From Frankia alni (GTDB lineage Bacteria; Actinomycetota; Actinomycetes; Frankiales; Frankiaceae), in the NCBI GenBank assembly GCA_026225295.1, contig JAMFSN010000016.1, forward strand, positions 1 through 32,293: a stretch of 32,293 nucleotides of DNA, in the 5' to 3' direction. Positions 7,926-15,128 of the stretch are shown here, in pieces (position 1 is the first letter of the stretch; each line of letters starts with the position of its first letter). Under the pieces are notes generated by a model. That model saw only the letters and a program-made list of their open reading frames with translations. It had not been told where the DNA came from and ran no database searches. A program made the position numbers and the translations under genes.

Positions 7926-8697
7926 CCGGACACCAGCCACGACCCACACCAATGTCGGCGTTCGTCCGAGGCTGTCGCGGCTAGCGGCGGAGGAACGCGA
8001 GCAATGGTTCGACCACCCGCGGCACGGTCCGCTCCCTGGGCTGCTGCTTGTTCTCACGATAGCGACCGGCGTCGTCGATGCGGTGAGCATCCTGGCCCTC
8101 GGCCGGGTATTCATCGCCAACATGACCGGCAACGTCGTGTTCATCGGCTTCGCTCTCGTCGGCGCACCCGGATTCTCCCTCGCCGCCTCCCTGCTCGCGG
8201 TGGCCGGTTTCCTCATCGGCGCGGCAGCCTGCGGACCAGTCATCGCCCGGTGGCGAGCGGCCCGAGGCCGGCTGCTAATCACCGTGACGACCATCGAACT
8301 GGTGCTGATGTGCGGCGCGCTAGCGATCGCCGCCGGGTCAGGCGCGCCGTTCGGATACACCGCACGCAACCTCATCGCCGTCGTCGCCGCCACCGCCCTC
8401 GGTATGCAAAACGCCGCGGCCCGCGAGCTCGCCGTCCCCGACGCCACCACGACCGTGCTGACCATGACTCTCACCGGGTTCGCCGCCGACCTCCGCGAAC
8501 GCAACGCTCACCTGCTCCTTCGGCGACTGCTCGCCGTCGGAGCCATGCTCACCGGGGCACTGGTCGGGGCCGAACTGGTGCTACGGCAAAGCGCGACCTG
8601 GGCGCTGACGCTGGCCGTCGCGCTGATCGCGGTCGTGGTCGCCGGCGCCTGGACTCTTGGACGGCGGCCCGGAAACTGGCAGACCCCAACCCACTGA
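7903..8697 (+). CDS. DUF1275 (YoaK-type) membrane protein
   Basis: A 264-aa integral membrane protein with about six hydrophobic helices. The DUF1275 signature TGVVDAVSILALGRVFIANMTGNVV is spread over residues about 56-80, with the MTGN motif at its end. The family is widespread, and its function is unproven; a transporter role is often assumed. The GTG at 7903 overlaps the end of the aldo-keto reductase by 23 bp; a second GTG at 7915 is also possible, and the ribosome binding site is weak, which suggests translational coupling. Its last 149 bases are overlapped on the other strand by the formal open frame of the ABM gene. Confidence 0.85.
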   Translation: MPAAVEIDRTPATTHTNVGVRPRLSRLAAEEREQWFDHPRHGPLPGLLLVLTIATGVVDAVSILALGRVFIANMTGNVVFIGFALVGAPGFSLAASLLAVAGFLIGAAACGPVIARWRAARGRLLITVTTIELVLMCGALAIAAGSGAPFGYTARNLIAVVAATALGMQNAAARELAVPDATTTVLTMTLTGFAADLRERNAHLLLRRLLAVGAMLTGALVGAELVLRQSATWALTLAVALIAVVVAGAWTLGRRPGNWQTPTH

Positions 8698-9121
8698 CCC
8701 GCACCCCCGCACAATGCGTCAGCCCTAACGGACTGTCACCAAAGATCGCCGCACCAGCTGCATGAGCGCGTCGGTACTGTGCTGGCTCTTCCCGGGGAGC
8801 GTCGGGCGATGCCACGGATCGCGCCGCCTCGGCGTAGTTGTTCTGCGTGATCGTGACCCCGAGCTCCGTGAAGAGGCTGGCCATATCCGGCAGCTCGTCG
8901 CCGGTGGCCGCCAGCCCGGCGGCGAGCTGTTCGGGGCTGTCCCAGCGGGCGACGTTGATGAACTGGAAGGGCCCGTCGGGATCGATGCTGCGATGGAAGA
9001 TCCCGTCGATCAGCCCGGGTTGCCGGCCGACCGCGTCCTTGATGTGGTCCTGCCAGTAGGCGAGGAACCGGTCCGCGCTCCCGGCTGGCATCTCGAAGTG
9101 GACGATCGTGGTGATGGGCAT
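8549..9121 (-). CDS. Antibiotic biosynthesis monooxygenase (ABM)-like protein with an unusual C-terminal tail
   Basis: The first ~100 residues (MPITTIVHFEMPAGSADRFL... WQDHIKDAVGRQPGLIDGIF... FQFINVARWDSPEQL) form a dimeric alpha+beta ABM domain, as in small heme-free monooxygenases acting on aromatic polyketides or quinols. Usual members stop near 100-110 residues. Here the frame continues to 191 aa through Arg/Pro-rich sequence that is antisense to the end of the DUF1275 gene, so a natural stop may have been lost. The ATG overlaps the stop of the upstream SnoaL gene by one base (TGATG), which indicates translational coupling. With the SnoaL-like partner it probably acts on one small aromatic substrate (inference). 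Confidence 0.75.
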   Translation of the reverse strand: MPITTIVHFEMPAGSADRFLAYWQDHIKDAVGRQPGLIDGIFHRSIDPDGPFQFINVARWDSPEQLAAGLAATGDELPDMASLFTELGVTITQNNYAEAARSVASPDAPREEPAQYRRAHAAGAAIFGDSPLGLTHCAGVRVSGLGSASFRAAVQESRRRRPRPRSARRPASAPRSRFAVAPVRPRPVPR

Positions 9122-9579
9122 CAGGCGAGACCGATCTGGCGGGCCTGGAGGGCCGCGTCCCAGAAGGCGGCGATCTCGATGGCCAGGTCGCCGTCCCACT
9201 TGACGGTCTGGGCGAACTCGACATCGAACGCCTTGCCGGTGGGGGCGACCGCGGTGCCGTCGGGCAGCACCATCTCACCGGTGAACGTCCCGGTGGTGCG
9301 GCTGACCACGGTGATCCGGTCACCGTGTCCGAACCGGACCGGGTACGGGTCGTTCTCGACGTGGACGTCGGGGAAGCTGCGGAAGAACTGCTCCATCGCC
9401 CCGGCGTGGGCCGCCCGTCCGTAGAGCGGCTGCGCGTTCCCGGTGACGTGCGCCGTCATGTCGGGGTGGTGGACCGCGTTCATCGCCGCGCGGTCACGCG
9501 CGTTGAAGGCGTCGTCCCCCTGCTTCATGAGCGCGAGGAGGTGGGCGGTCCGGTTCGGGGTGTCGGTCGAGGTCGCCAT
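9121..9579 (-). CDS. SnoaL-like / NTF2-fold ester cyclase-type protein
   Basis: A 152-aa protein with the SnoaL pattern: N-terminal helix (LLALMKQGDDAFNARD), HPDMTAHVTG, then FFRSFPDVHVENDPYPVRFGHGDRITVVSRTTGTFTGEM split over strands. Family members include polyketide cyclases and many small-molecule-binding proteins. AGGAAGGA lies about 9 bases upstream of the ATG. It is the first gene of a coupled pair with the ABM protein and is divergent from the TetR gene, which probably regulated it. The exact reaction is unknown. Confidence 0.85.
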   Translation of the reverse strand: MATSTDTPNRTAHLLALMKQGDDAFNARDRAAMNAVHHPDMTAHVTGNAQPLYGRAAHAGAMEQFFRSFPDVHVENDPYPVRFGHGDRITVVSRTTGTFTGEMVLPDGTAVAPTGKAFDVEFAQTVKWDGDLAIEIAAFWDAALQARQIGLA

Positions 9580-9653
9580 GGCGGCGTCCTTCCTGGTCAG
9601 TCGCGGACACGGCGGCCCGCCTGTTCGCCGAGTATGGCTACGAGCAGGTAGCG

Positions 9654-10193
9654 GTGAGCGACGTGGCGCGGGCGGCGCAGGTCGCCGAGCAGACGGTCTA
9701 CAACTACTTCCCCGCCAAGGAGCAACTGGTCACCGACCGCGATCAGGCCGTTCAGGACCGGCTCTGCGACCTGATCCGGTCCCGGCCCCCGGCCACCACC
9801 CCGGCGGCCGCTGTCCGCGACTTCGTCCTCCAGTTCGTCGCCTCGATCCGCGACATTCCGCCCGAGAACTGGCGCGGGGAACTCGGCTACCTCGCGGCGA
9901 TCAGCCCTGCTGTCCACCGCCTCGCCCTCGAGATGACCGACCGCCAGGCCGCCGCCCTCGCCGCCGCCATCCGCGAGAGCAGTACCGTCGCGCCGGAAGT
10001 CGCCACGCTGCAAGGGATCGCGCTCGCCGCCGTGTTCCAGATCATCATCAGCGAAGCCGGGCAACGCACCCTCAAGGGCCACAACCAGACGGAAATCGCC
10101 GACCAGCTACTCCCCATCGTGACCAACATCATCGACGAACTCGACCGCTGGCTCACGGTCTCGGAATCGCCACCACCGACCCGCCAGCCGTAG
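9654..10193 (+). CDS. TetR/AcrR-family regulator, apparently without a proper start
   Basis: The TetR HTH is clear: DTAARLFAEYGYEQ, then VAVSDVARAAQ, then VAEQTVYNYFPAKEQLV. A ligand-binding helical domain follows to residue 180. However, homology begins already at about 9606, whereas the first usable start codon in this frame is the GTG at 9654, which would cut off helix 1 and half of helix 2. Upstream of 9606 the frame runs into the leader of the divergent SnoaL gene without ATG, GTG or TTG. The gene is therefore either 5'-truncated by a deletion that fused it to its neighbour's leader, or uses a non-standard start. It would be the local regulator of the SnoaL/ABM pair. Confidence 0.7.
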   Translation: MSDVARAAQVAEQTVYNYFPAKEQLVTDRDQAVQDRLCDLIRSRPPATTPAAAVRDFVLQFVASIRDIPPENWRGELGYLAAISPAVHRLALEMTDRQAAALAAAIRESSTVAPEVATLQGIALAAVFQIIISEAGQRTLKGHNQTEIADQLLPIVTNIIDELDRWLTVSESPPPTRQP

Positions 10194-10848
10194 TCCACAG
10201 ATCCGACAGACGTCCGCTGGTTCGTGCCGGTGCAACCTTCAAAAGAGCCAGCAACGGTTTTGCAGGCCGGGATTTTCGGGTGTCGCCGCCAGCGAAGGAA
10301 CTTCCCGACGCGACCAGAGCCAGCCACCGGCACTCCGACCGCCGACAACGGCGCCACCCAGAGACCGGCGCGGATGCACCACCACCGGCTCCCCGAGTTC
10401 TTCTGGCGACCCTCAGACCGTCCCGCACCGCCTCACAACCGCGCAATGCGGATACCCGGCGAGCCGCCGGCAACCTACAGGCGGGCCATGCACGACCGCG
10501 GCCGCCTCCGCGCTGGGCGCGACGACCCGTTCGGGATCGACATCGTCCGGATCGACGGCCCCGCCCTGGACAACGGTCGATTCCAGGACACAATCGTCGT
10601 CGGTGAAGCGGTGCCGAGTGTGGCGACACCGAGAGGGGCTCCGCCGGTGGCGACGGCGACCGCGTCGAGCGACCCTTCGACAGTTCCGAGGTCGCGCCGA
10701 GAGCACCGAGGTCGCGCCGTGGGCGACGGCGTCGCGCCCCTCGCCGGGCCGACGGTCGCGCGCCCTTTGGTGAACAGGGCGGTCTCGCGGGTGTTGAGGC
10801 ACCTGGGCCGACGACTTGCGCGTCAAGCACCGCAGCACATATCGTTTC
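10194..10848. other. Non-coding or degenerate stretch between TetR and the ino1 leader
   Basis: Long frames on both strands here lack domains and look like GC-bias artefacts. The one part with good codon bias is 10488-10640 on the plus strand (residues DDPFGIDIVRIDGPALDNGRF), which may be a piece of a lost gene; I cannot name it. A 14-bp direct repeat CCGAGGTCGCGCCG occurs at 10686 and 10706. Confidence 0.4.
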
Positions 10849-10869
10849 GGTGTATCAAGTCGATACATC
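10849..10869. promoter_or_regulatory. Putative PadR operator upstream of ino1
   Basis: Inverted repeat GGTGTATC - N5 (AAGTC) - GATACATC. It differs from the palindrome just upstream of the PadR gene at 13524-13544 by a single arm base, apart from the spacer. It lies about 180 bp before the ino1 start. I infer that the PadR protein binds both. Confidence 0.7.
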
Positions 10870-11046
10870 GGGCTGGTGGCCTAGGTGGGCTGTTGGATCG
10901 GGGATCGTGGTGTGGCGCAGCGGTTGCGCCTACGCCGCAACACAGTCGGGCACTGCGCCGCTACCGTCTGTACCGAGGCGCAGAGTGGGCAGAATTCGCT
11001 GACGTTGGTGCGTCGGCGCGACATCGTTCTGGAGGCTAGACATATC

Positions 11047-12360
11047 GTGGAGACACCGAAGAAGCGGCACATTGAGCCGGCCACCGGCCGGTTGGGAGTT
11101 CTGACAGTAGGCCTCGGCGCGGTCGCGTCGACCGCGATCGCCGGCGTCGAACTGATCAAGCGTGGTCTCGCGGAGCCTATCGGTTCGCTCAGCCAAATGG
11201 GAACCATTCGCCTCGGAGAGCGAACCGAGGGCCGAGCGCCCCTCATCCGCGACTTGGTGCCTCTGGCCGGCCTCGACCAGTTGGTCTTCGGCGCCTGGGA
11301 TCCAATCTCGGATACGGCCTACGAATCTGCGTTGAAGTGCGGAGTGCTCGATCGGCACGAACATATCGAGCCGATTGCGGCCGCGCTCAAGGAGATCGAG
11401 CCCATGCCGGCCGTCTTCGATCAGAACTACGTTCGGCGGCTCGACGGCAGCAATGTCAAGTCCAAGGCGACCAAGCGAGAGCTTGCGGAAGCCGTGCGCG
11501 AGGACATCCGCAACTTCAAGGTGAAGCATTCCTGCGACCGGTTGGTCGTGATCTGGTGCGCATCCACCGAGATCCTCATCGAGCCTGGCTCGGTCCACGA
11601 GAGCATCGACGCGCTCGAAGCCGCGATGGACGTGAACGACGTGAACATTCCGCCGTCGGTGATTTACGCGTACGCGGCTCTCAAGGAGGGCGTGCCGTTC
11701 ATCAATGGGTCGCCCAATCTCGCTACTGACGTGCCGGCGATGACGCAACTCGCCGAGCAGGCTGGCGTGCCCATCTGTGGCAAGGACTTCAAGTCCGGAC
11801 AGACCTTGCTGAAGACCGTGCTGGCGCCGATGTTGAAGGCGCGCATGTTGGGGCTCCGGGGCTGGTATTCGACCAACATTCTCGGCAATCGTGACGGTGA
11901 GGTACTGGAGGACCCGGACAGCTTCCGCAGCAAGGAGGTGACGAAACTCGGCGTGCTCGAGAACATTCTGCAGCCGGGCCTCTATCCCGAGCTCTACGGC
12001 CACTTCGACCACAAGGTGTGTATCAACTACTACCCGCCGCGCGGTGACAACAAGGAGGGCTGGGACAACATCGACATCTTCGGTTGGCTCGGCTATCCGA
12101 TGCAGATCAAGGTCGATTTCCTGTGTCGTGACTCGATCTTGGCCGCACCCTTGATGCTTGACCTGGTGCTTTTTACGGACTTGGCTCAGCGCGCGGGACT
12201 CGTAGGTATCCAAGAGTGGCTATCGTTCTACTTTAAGGGCCCGCAGCACGCTCCCGACGTCAATCCCGAGCATGATCTGTTCATTCAGCAGACCAAGCTG
12301 AAGAACACGCTCCGCTGGCTGATGGGCGAGGAACAGGTCACCCACCTGGACCTGGAATAA
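11047..12360 (+). CDS. ino1: myo-Inositol-3-phosphate synthase, long (Bacteroidetes/eukaryote-like) type
   Basis: A 437-aa NAD-dependent isomerase that converts glucose 6-phosphate to 1D-myo-inositol 3-phosphate, the entry to phosphatidylinositol and mycothiol. The dinucleotide-binding loop is VGLGAVAST (residues 21-29), the catalytic region is GKDFKSGQT (about 245), then NILGNRDGE (about 277), a RGDNKEGWDNIDIFGWLG block (about 331-348) and CRDSILAAP. From memory these blocks match the ~430-aa Bacteroides-like form, not the ~360-aa enzyme usual in Mycobacterium and Streptomyces. Start: GTG at 11047 with GGAGG 11 bases upstream; the open frame extends to 10885 but that part is unconserved. Its codon use is slightly less GC-extreme than that of its neighbours. 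A shared palindrome ties it to the PadR gene at 13501. Confidence 0.93.
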   Translation: METPKKRHIEPATGRLGVLTVGLGAVASTAIAGVELIKRGLAEPIGSLSQMGTIRLGERTEGRAPLIRDLVPLAGLDQLVFGAWDPISDTAYESALKCGVLDRHEHIEPIAAALKEIEPMPAVFDQNYVRRLDGSNVKSKATKRELAEAVREDIRNFKVKHSCDRLVVIWCASTEILIEPGSVHESIDALEAAMDVNDVNIPPSVIYAYAALKEGVPFINGSPNLATDVPAMTQLAEQAGVPICGKDFKSGQTLLKTVLAPMLKARMLGLRGWYSTNILGNRDGEVLEDPDSFRSKEVTKLGVLENILQPGLYPELYGHFDHKVCINYYPPRGDNKEGWDNIDIFGWLGYPMQIKVDFLCRDSILAAPLMLDLVLFTDLAQRAGLVGIQEWLSFYFKGPQHAPDVNPEHDLFIQQTKLKNTLRWLMGEEQVTHLDLE

Positions 12361-12384
12361 CACCGGGACTTAGTCGGGCAGGAC

Positions 12385-12445
12385 ACCAACGTCGGCGTAG
12401 TCACGGTCCGTCGGATTCGTCGGCGGGCCGTGACGAGGCGTTGGT
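12385..12445 (+). terminator. Nested inverted repeat downstream of ino1
   Basis: An outer stem ACCAACG / CGTTGGT (12385-12391 with 12439-12445) encloses an inner stem GTCACGG / CCGTGAC (12400-12406 with 12428-12434). It begins 24 bp after the ino1 stop. A terminator or stabilising 3' structure is likely; no T-tract is seen. Confidence 0.5.
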
Positions 12446-12943
12446 CCACCGGAAAAGCAATGGGGACCCCGGTGGCAATCGGCGCGCATGCGCTCCTGGT
12501 TGAACAGCGCCAGTGATTCTGCATACTTGACCCTTGCTGATCTGGAGCACCTTTCAGTCGGTCACCGTGAAAGCACCGGGCTAACCAGACAGATTGCCCC
12601 AGCGAGGCGGACGACCGGTTTCCAGGACATAGCGGATCTCCTCGGCGACCCGTCGCCGTTGGCTCATTTCGACTGCCCCGACAGAAACTGTGCCGTGCCC
12701 GCGGCCGAGTCGGCGCCGAGATCGAAGAAGCAGAGGTCGCGATCGATGTCCTCGACACCCAAGATCGTCGACCACACCCTGACGACGACCACACCCTGAC
12801 GACGTAGTCCTCGACGTCGCCCGGCTCGCCGGCCGGATGCTCCTGCGCGAGCTGGTCGGTGAGGTGATCTGGATGCCGGCCGGCGTCACCCTAGCCTGGA
12901 GCTACAGCCGGGAGGTAACGTTCCGGCCGAGCGGGGACGAGGA
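12446..12943. other. Gene-poor stretch between ino1 and the PadR gene
   Basis: No complete gene is supported. The plus frame around 12807-12955 (VLDVARLAGRMLLRELVGEV) has coding-like third positions and may be a degenerate fragment of unknown identity. A perfect 17-bp tandem repeat lies at 12770-12803 and would shift any reading frame across it. Confidence 0.45.
12770..12803. repeat. Perfect 17-bp tandem duplication
   Basis: The unit GACCACACCCTGACGAC occupies 12770-12786 and again 12787-12803. The unit length is not a multiple of three, as expected for a recent frame-breaking duplication in non-coding or decayed sequence. Confidence 0.85.
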
Positions 12944-13501
12944 TCATTCGCGCTGGGCGTCTTCGGTCCTGATCAGCTCGTTGAGCCAACGGACCTCGCG
13001 TTCGACCGACTCCAGGCCGTGACGCTGCAACTCGAGCGTGTAGTCGTCGAGCCGGGTGCGGGTTCTGGAAAACGCGGCGCGAACCGCGTCGAGCCGTTCC
13101 TCAAGCCGAGACCGGCGACCCTGCAGGATCCGCATGCGCACGTCCGCGTCGGTACGGCCGAAGAACGCGAAATGGACGCCGAAGCTCTCGTCCTCCCACG
13201 CCGACGGTCCTGCGTCGGCGAGCAGGTCCTGGAAACGCTCCTTGCCCTCGGCTGTCAGCTTGTAGACGATCTTGGAACGGCGGTTCGTCTCAGCCCCGCG
13301 CAACTCGACGTCAGGCCTGTCCTCCACGATCATGCCCGCCGCCACCAGCTGCTTCAGGCAGGGGTACAGCGACCCGTACGAGAACGCGCGAAAGGAACCG
13401 AGCAACAAATTCAGGCGTTTGCGAAGCTCGTAGCCGTGCAACGGAGACTCGTGAAGCAGCCCGAGCACGGAAAGTTCCAGCACCCCAGAGGACTTCGCCA
13501 C
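12944..13501 (-). CDS. PadR-family transcriptional regulator of the inositol-phosphate-synthase-linked type
   Basis: A 186-aa PadR protein. The N-terminal winged helix reads SGVLELSVLGLLHESPLHGY, then ELRKRLNLLLGSFRAFSYGS and LYPCLKQLVAAGMI. The C-terminal coiled helix ends ELQRHGLESVEREVRWLNEL. Close relatives in Streptomyces and Mycobacterium (Rv0047c type) sit beside ino1, so a role in controlling inositol-phosphate synthesis is likely. I chose the GTG at 13501 because homologues begin at this point and a G-run precedes it; the ATG at 13519 is the alternative. The longest frame (13576) would have to read through the palindrome at 13524-13544. Here the gene is convergent with ino1, with 580 bp between them. 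Confidence 0.88.
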   Translation of the reverse strand: MAKSSGVLELSVLGLLHESPLHGYELRKRLNLLLGSFRAFSYGSLYPCLKQLVAAGMIVEDRPDVELRGAETNRRSKIVYKLTAEGKERFQDLLADAGPSAWEDESFGVHFAFFGRTDADVRMRILQGRRSRLEERLDAVRAAFSRTRTRLDDYTLELQRHGLESVEREVRWLNELIRTEDAQRE

Positions 13502-13523
13502 CGACCCCCCGCAGCTCATCGTT

Positions 13524-13544
13524 GATGTATCCCAGCGATACATC
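13524..13544. promoter_or_regulatory. Putative autoregulatory PadR operator
   Basis: Perfect palindrome GATGTATC - N5 (CCAGC) - GATACATC, 22 bp upstream of the chosen PadR start, placed to block its promoter or leader. The same element, with one arm change, lies upstream of ino1 at 10849-10869. Confidence 0.75.
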
Positions 13545-13615
13545 ACGACCTTAAACCGGACGCTATGAACCGTCAACCGCGTGACCTCGCGGCGAGGCTC
13601 CGCCGCGTGATCTCA

Positions 13616-13900
13616 TCAACCGGCGTCGATCCGCACCGCAGCCACCGCGACGGTGGCGTAGGGCAGGCTGAAACTGCCGCCCATCCGGTCGATCACTCTT
13701 CCGACCGCAGCTAGTTTCTCGGCCAGCTTGTCCGGCCGAAGTTTGACGAGAGCACCCTGCGTCGGGAGCAACGTCAGCCACTCGTCTTTCGAGTACGTCA
13801 ACTCCCAGTCGAAGCGCCATTGCTCGGGCTCACTGAACGTGCCCGCCGGCCGGAGCCCGTCGGCCATTCTGTCGAACAGCGGCTGATAGAGACCCGGAGG
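13616..13900 (-). pseudogene. C-terminal fragment of a class I SAM-dependent methyltransferase
   Basis: The minus frame reads GLYQPLFDRMADGLRPAG, then TFSEPEQWRFDWELTYSKDE, then WLTLLPTQGALVKLRPDKLA and GGSFSLPYATVAVAA. These are the conserved last ~90 residues of a family of ~270-aa actinobacterial methyltransferases. The S-adenosylmethionine-binding half is missing. Upstream, the frame continues without stop into a 14-bp inverted repeat (13922-13957). An internal ATG at 13867 gives an 83-aa frame, but a functional product is unlikely. It is part of a mosaic of fragments. Confidence 0.65.
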
Positions 13901-13921
13901 CGACGTCCGTTGGCCGCCGAG

Positions 13922-13957
13922 GCCTATCGGCGAGTCACGCGCTACTCGCCGATAGGC
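13922..13957. repeat. Perfect 14-bp inverted repeat (strong hairpin)
   Basis: GCCTATCGGCGAGT (13922-13935) faces ACTCGCCGATAGGC (13944-13957) across an 8-base loop. It may be a terminator or a recombination site. It sits exactly between the methyltransferase fragment and the duplicated dehydrogenase fragment. A second, weaker inverted repeat CCGGTAGC / GCTACCGG follows at 13981-14014. Confidence 0.8.
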
Positions 13958-14083
13958 AACTACAGAGCGAGTTGTCCAACCCGGTAGCGCCGTGCCGGCC
14001 GCGTCGGCTACCGGCGGCAGCTCTCCGACTGTGCTGCTGGCCGCCGGGTGGCCGCCGCGATCACCGAGGCCGCCTCGACGGGC

Positions 14084-14338
14084 GCCGTCGGGTTCGCCTC
14101 GGCGTCACGCTGGGCGCGCGTTGGTGGATGCTCGTCGTCCGGAACACCTGCCGCGTCTGATCACCGGCATCTTGTGAGCAAAGGAGGGCAAAGGAGGAGA
14201 TCGTGAAGGTCACCATTCTGGGTGCGGGAGGCATGGGCTGCGCCATGGCCGCCCGTCTCCTCGACACCGGCCACCAGGTGATGATCTGGGATCGCGCCCG
14301 CGAGGGGCCTCTCGGTCCAGCGGCAGCGCCGTCGCGGT
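14084..14338 (+). repeat. Segmental duplication, copy 2 (truncated)
   Basis: Copy of 5873-6130: part of the leader, the ribosome binding site and the start of the dehydrogenase gene. Homology ends abruptly near 14338. The Shine-Dalgarno segment carries an extra 10-bp unit: GCAAAGGAGG occurs twice in tandem at 14178-14197 but once in copy 1. Confidence 0.85.
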
Positions 14339-14346
14339 GGCACTGA
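14203..14346 (+). pseudogene. Truncated copy of the 5994 dehydrogenase (NAD-binding N-terminus only)
   Basis: It starts with GTG after a doubled ribosome binding site and encodes the same Rossmann start (ILGAGGMGCAMAARL) as the gene at 5994, with two base changes in the first 31 codons. Indels after codon 31 change the frame and a stop follows at codon 48. Only the first beta-alpha-beta unit would be made, so no activity is expected. The following sequence (plus frame RRYALIATGVGVGVDIEH, about 14345-14410) is unrelated to the original gene. Confidence 0.9.
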
Positions 14347-14407
14347 CCCGCCGATACGCGCTCATCGCCACCGGCGTCGGGGTCGGGGTGGACATCGAGC
14401 ACGCGTT

Positions 14408-14956
14408 CTACCCGTCCTCGCCGAAGTCCTTGACCAGGACGGCAAAGGCAAGGTCGGGGCGCAGCGGGCGGCCGAAGCGCTCGTCGCCGTAGGGGAATGG
14501 TTCAGTCTCGCCGGTGCGCAGGTAACCGCGCCGCTCGTACCAGGCGATCAGCTCGACCCGGGCGTCGATGACCAGCATCCGCATCCGGCAGGCCCCCCAC
14601 TCGGCGCCGACCCGGCGCTCAGCCTCAGCCAGTAACGCGTCGCCGAGGCCTTGGCCCTGGCGCGTCGGACTCACCGCGAACATCCCGAAGTACGCCGCGT
14701 CGCCCCGGCGCTCGAGCTGGCAGCAGCCGACGGTCGTCCCGACGGCGTCGACGGCGAGCAGCACCCAACCGCCCGCGAGCGCGACGGCCACCCCCTCGGG
14801 GTCGGTGCGCTGACCGGCGAGCAGGTCGGCCTCCGTCGTCCACCCGGCGCGGCTGCGCTCGCCACGGTAGGCGGACTCGACCAGGTCGAGCACGACGCCC
14901 GCGTCGGCAGCGCGAGCGCGGCGGAAGGTCAGGGCGGCGGGATGGCTGGTCTGCAC
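14408..14956 (-). CDS. GNAT-family N-acetyltransferase
   Basis: A 182-aa GNAT protein. The N-terminal FRRARAADAGVVLDLVESAY is typical. The acetyl-CoA pyrophosphate loop is RQGQGLG (residues 100-106) after the strand AAYFGMFAVSP, and the C-terminal AWYERRGYLRTGETEPFPYG is the usual motif B end. GNATs transfer an acetyl group to amines of small molecules or proteins. GTG at 14956 is chosen because family homology starts there; the frame continues upstream to 15667 across unrelated sequence. It is divergent from the SRPBCC gene. The substrate is unknown. Confidence 0.85.
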   Translation of the reverse strand: MQTSHPAALTFRRARAADAGVVLDLVESAYRGERSRAGWTTEADLLAGQRTDPEGVAVALAGGWVLLAVDAVGTTVGCCQLERRGDAAYFGMFAVSPTRQGQGLGDALLAEAERRVGAEWGACRMRMLVIDARVELIAWYERRGYLRTGETEPFPYGDERFGRPLRPDLAFAVLVKDFGEDG

Positions 14957-15128
14957 CAACCCATCTTGACGCCGGCCGGCTACTCGGGCGGTGGCCGACC
15001 GCCTTCGGCGGGGTCGCCGTCCGGGTCCCGCATCAGGCACCGCGGCGACGACCTCGTGCCTGGTTCGACGTGACCGGCCTGCGGCCAGTGGCGCTGAGGG
15101 CGGCGAAGCCGGCATCGGTAGCCGGCGT

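Noticed and set aside
9443-10606. 387-aa plus-strand frame over the SnoaL leader and TetR gene
   Set aside because: TetR homology lies in a different frame; this product is low-complexity Arg/Pro sequence.
10930-12213. 427-aa minus-strand frame opposite ino1
   Set aside because: It is antisense to a highly conserved enzyme and has no recognisable domain.
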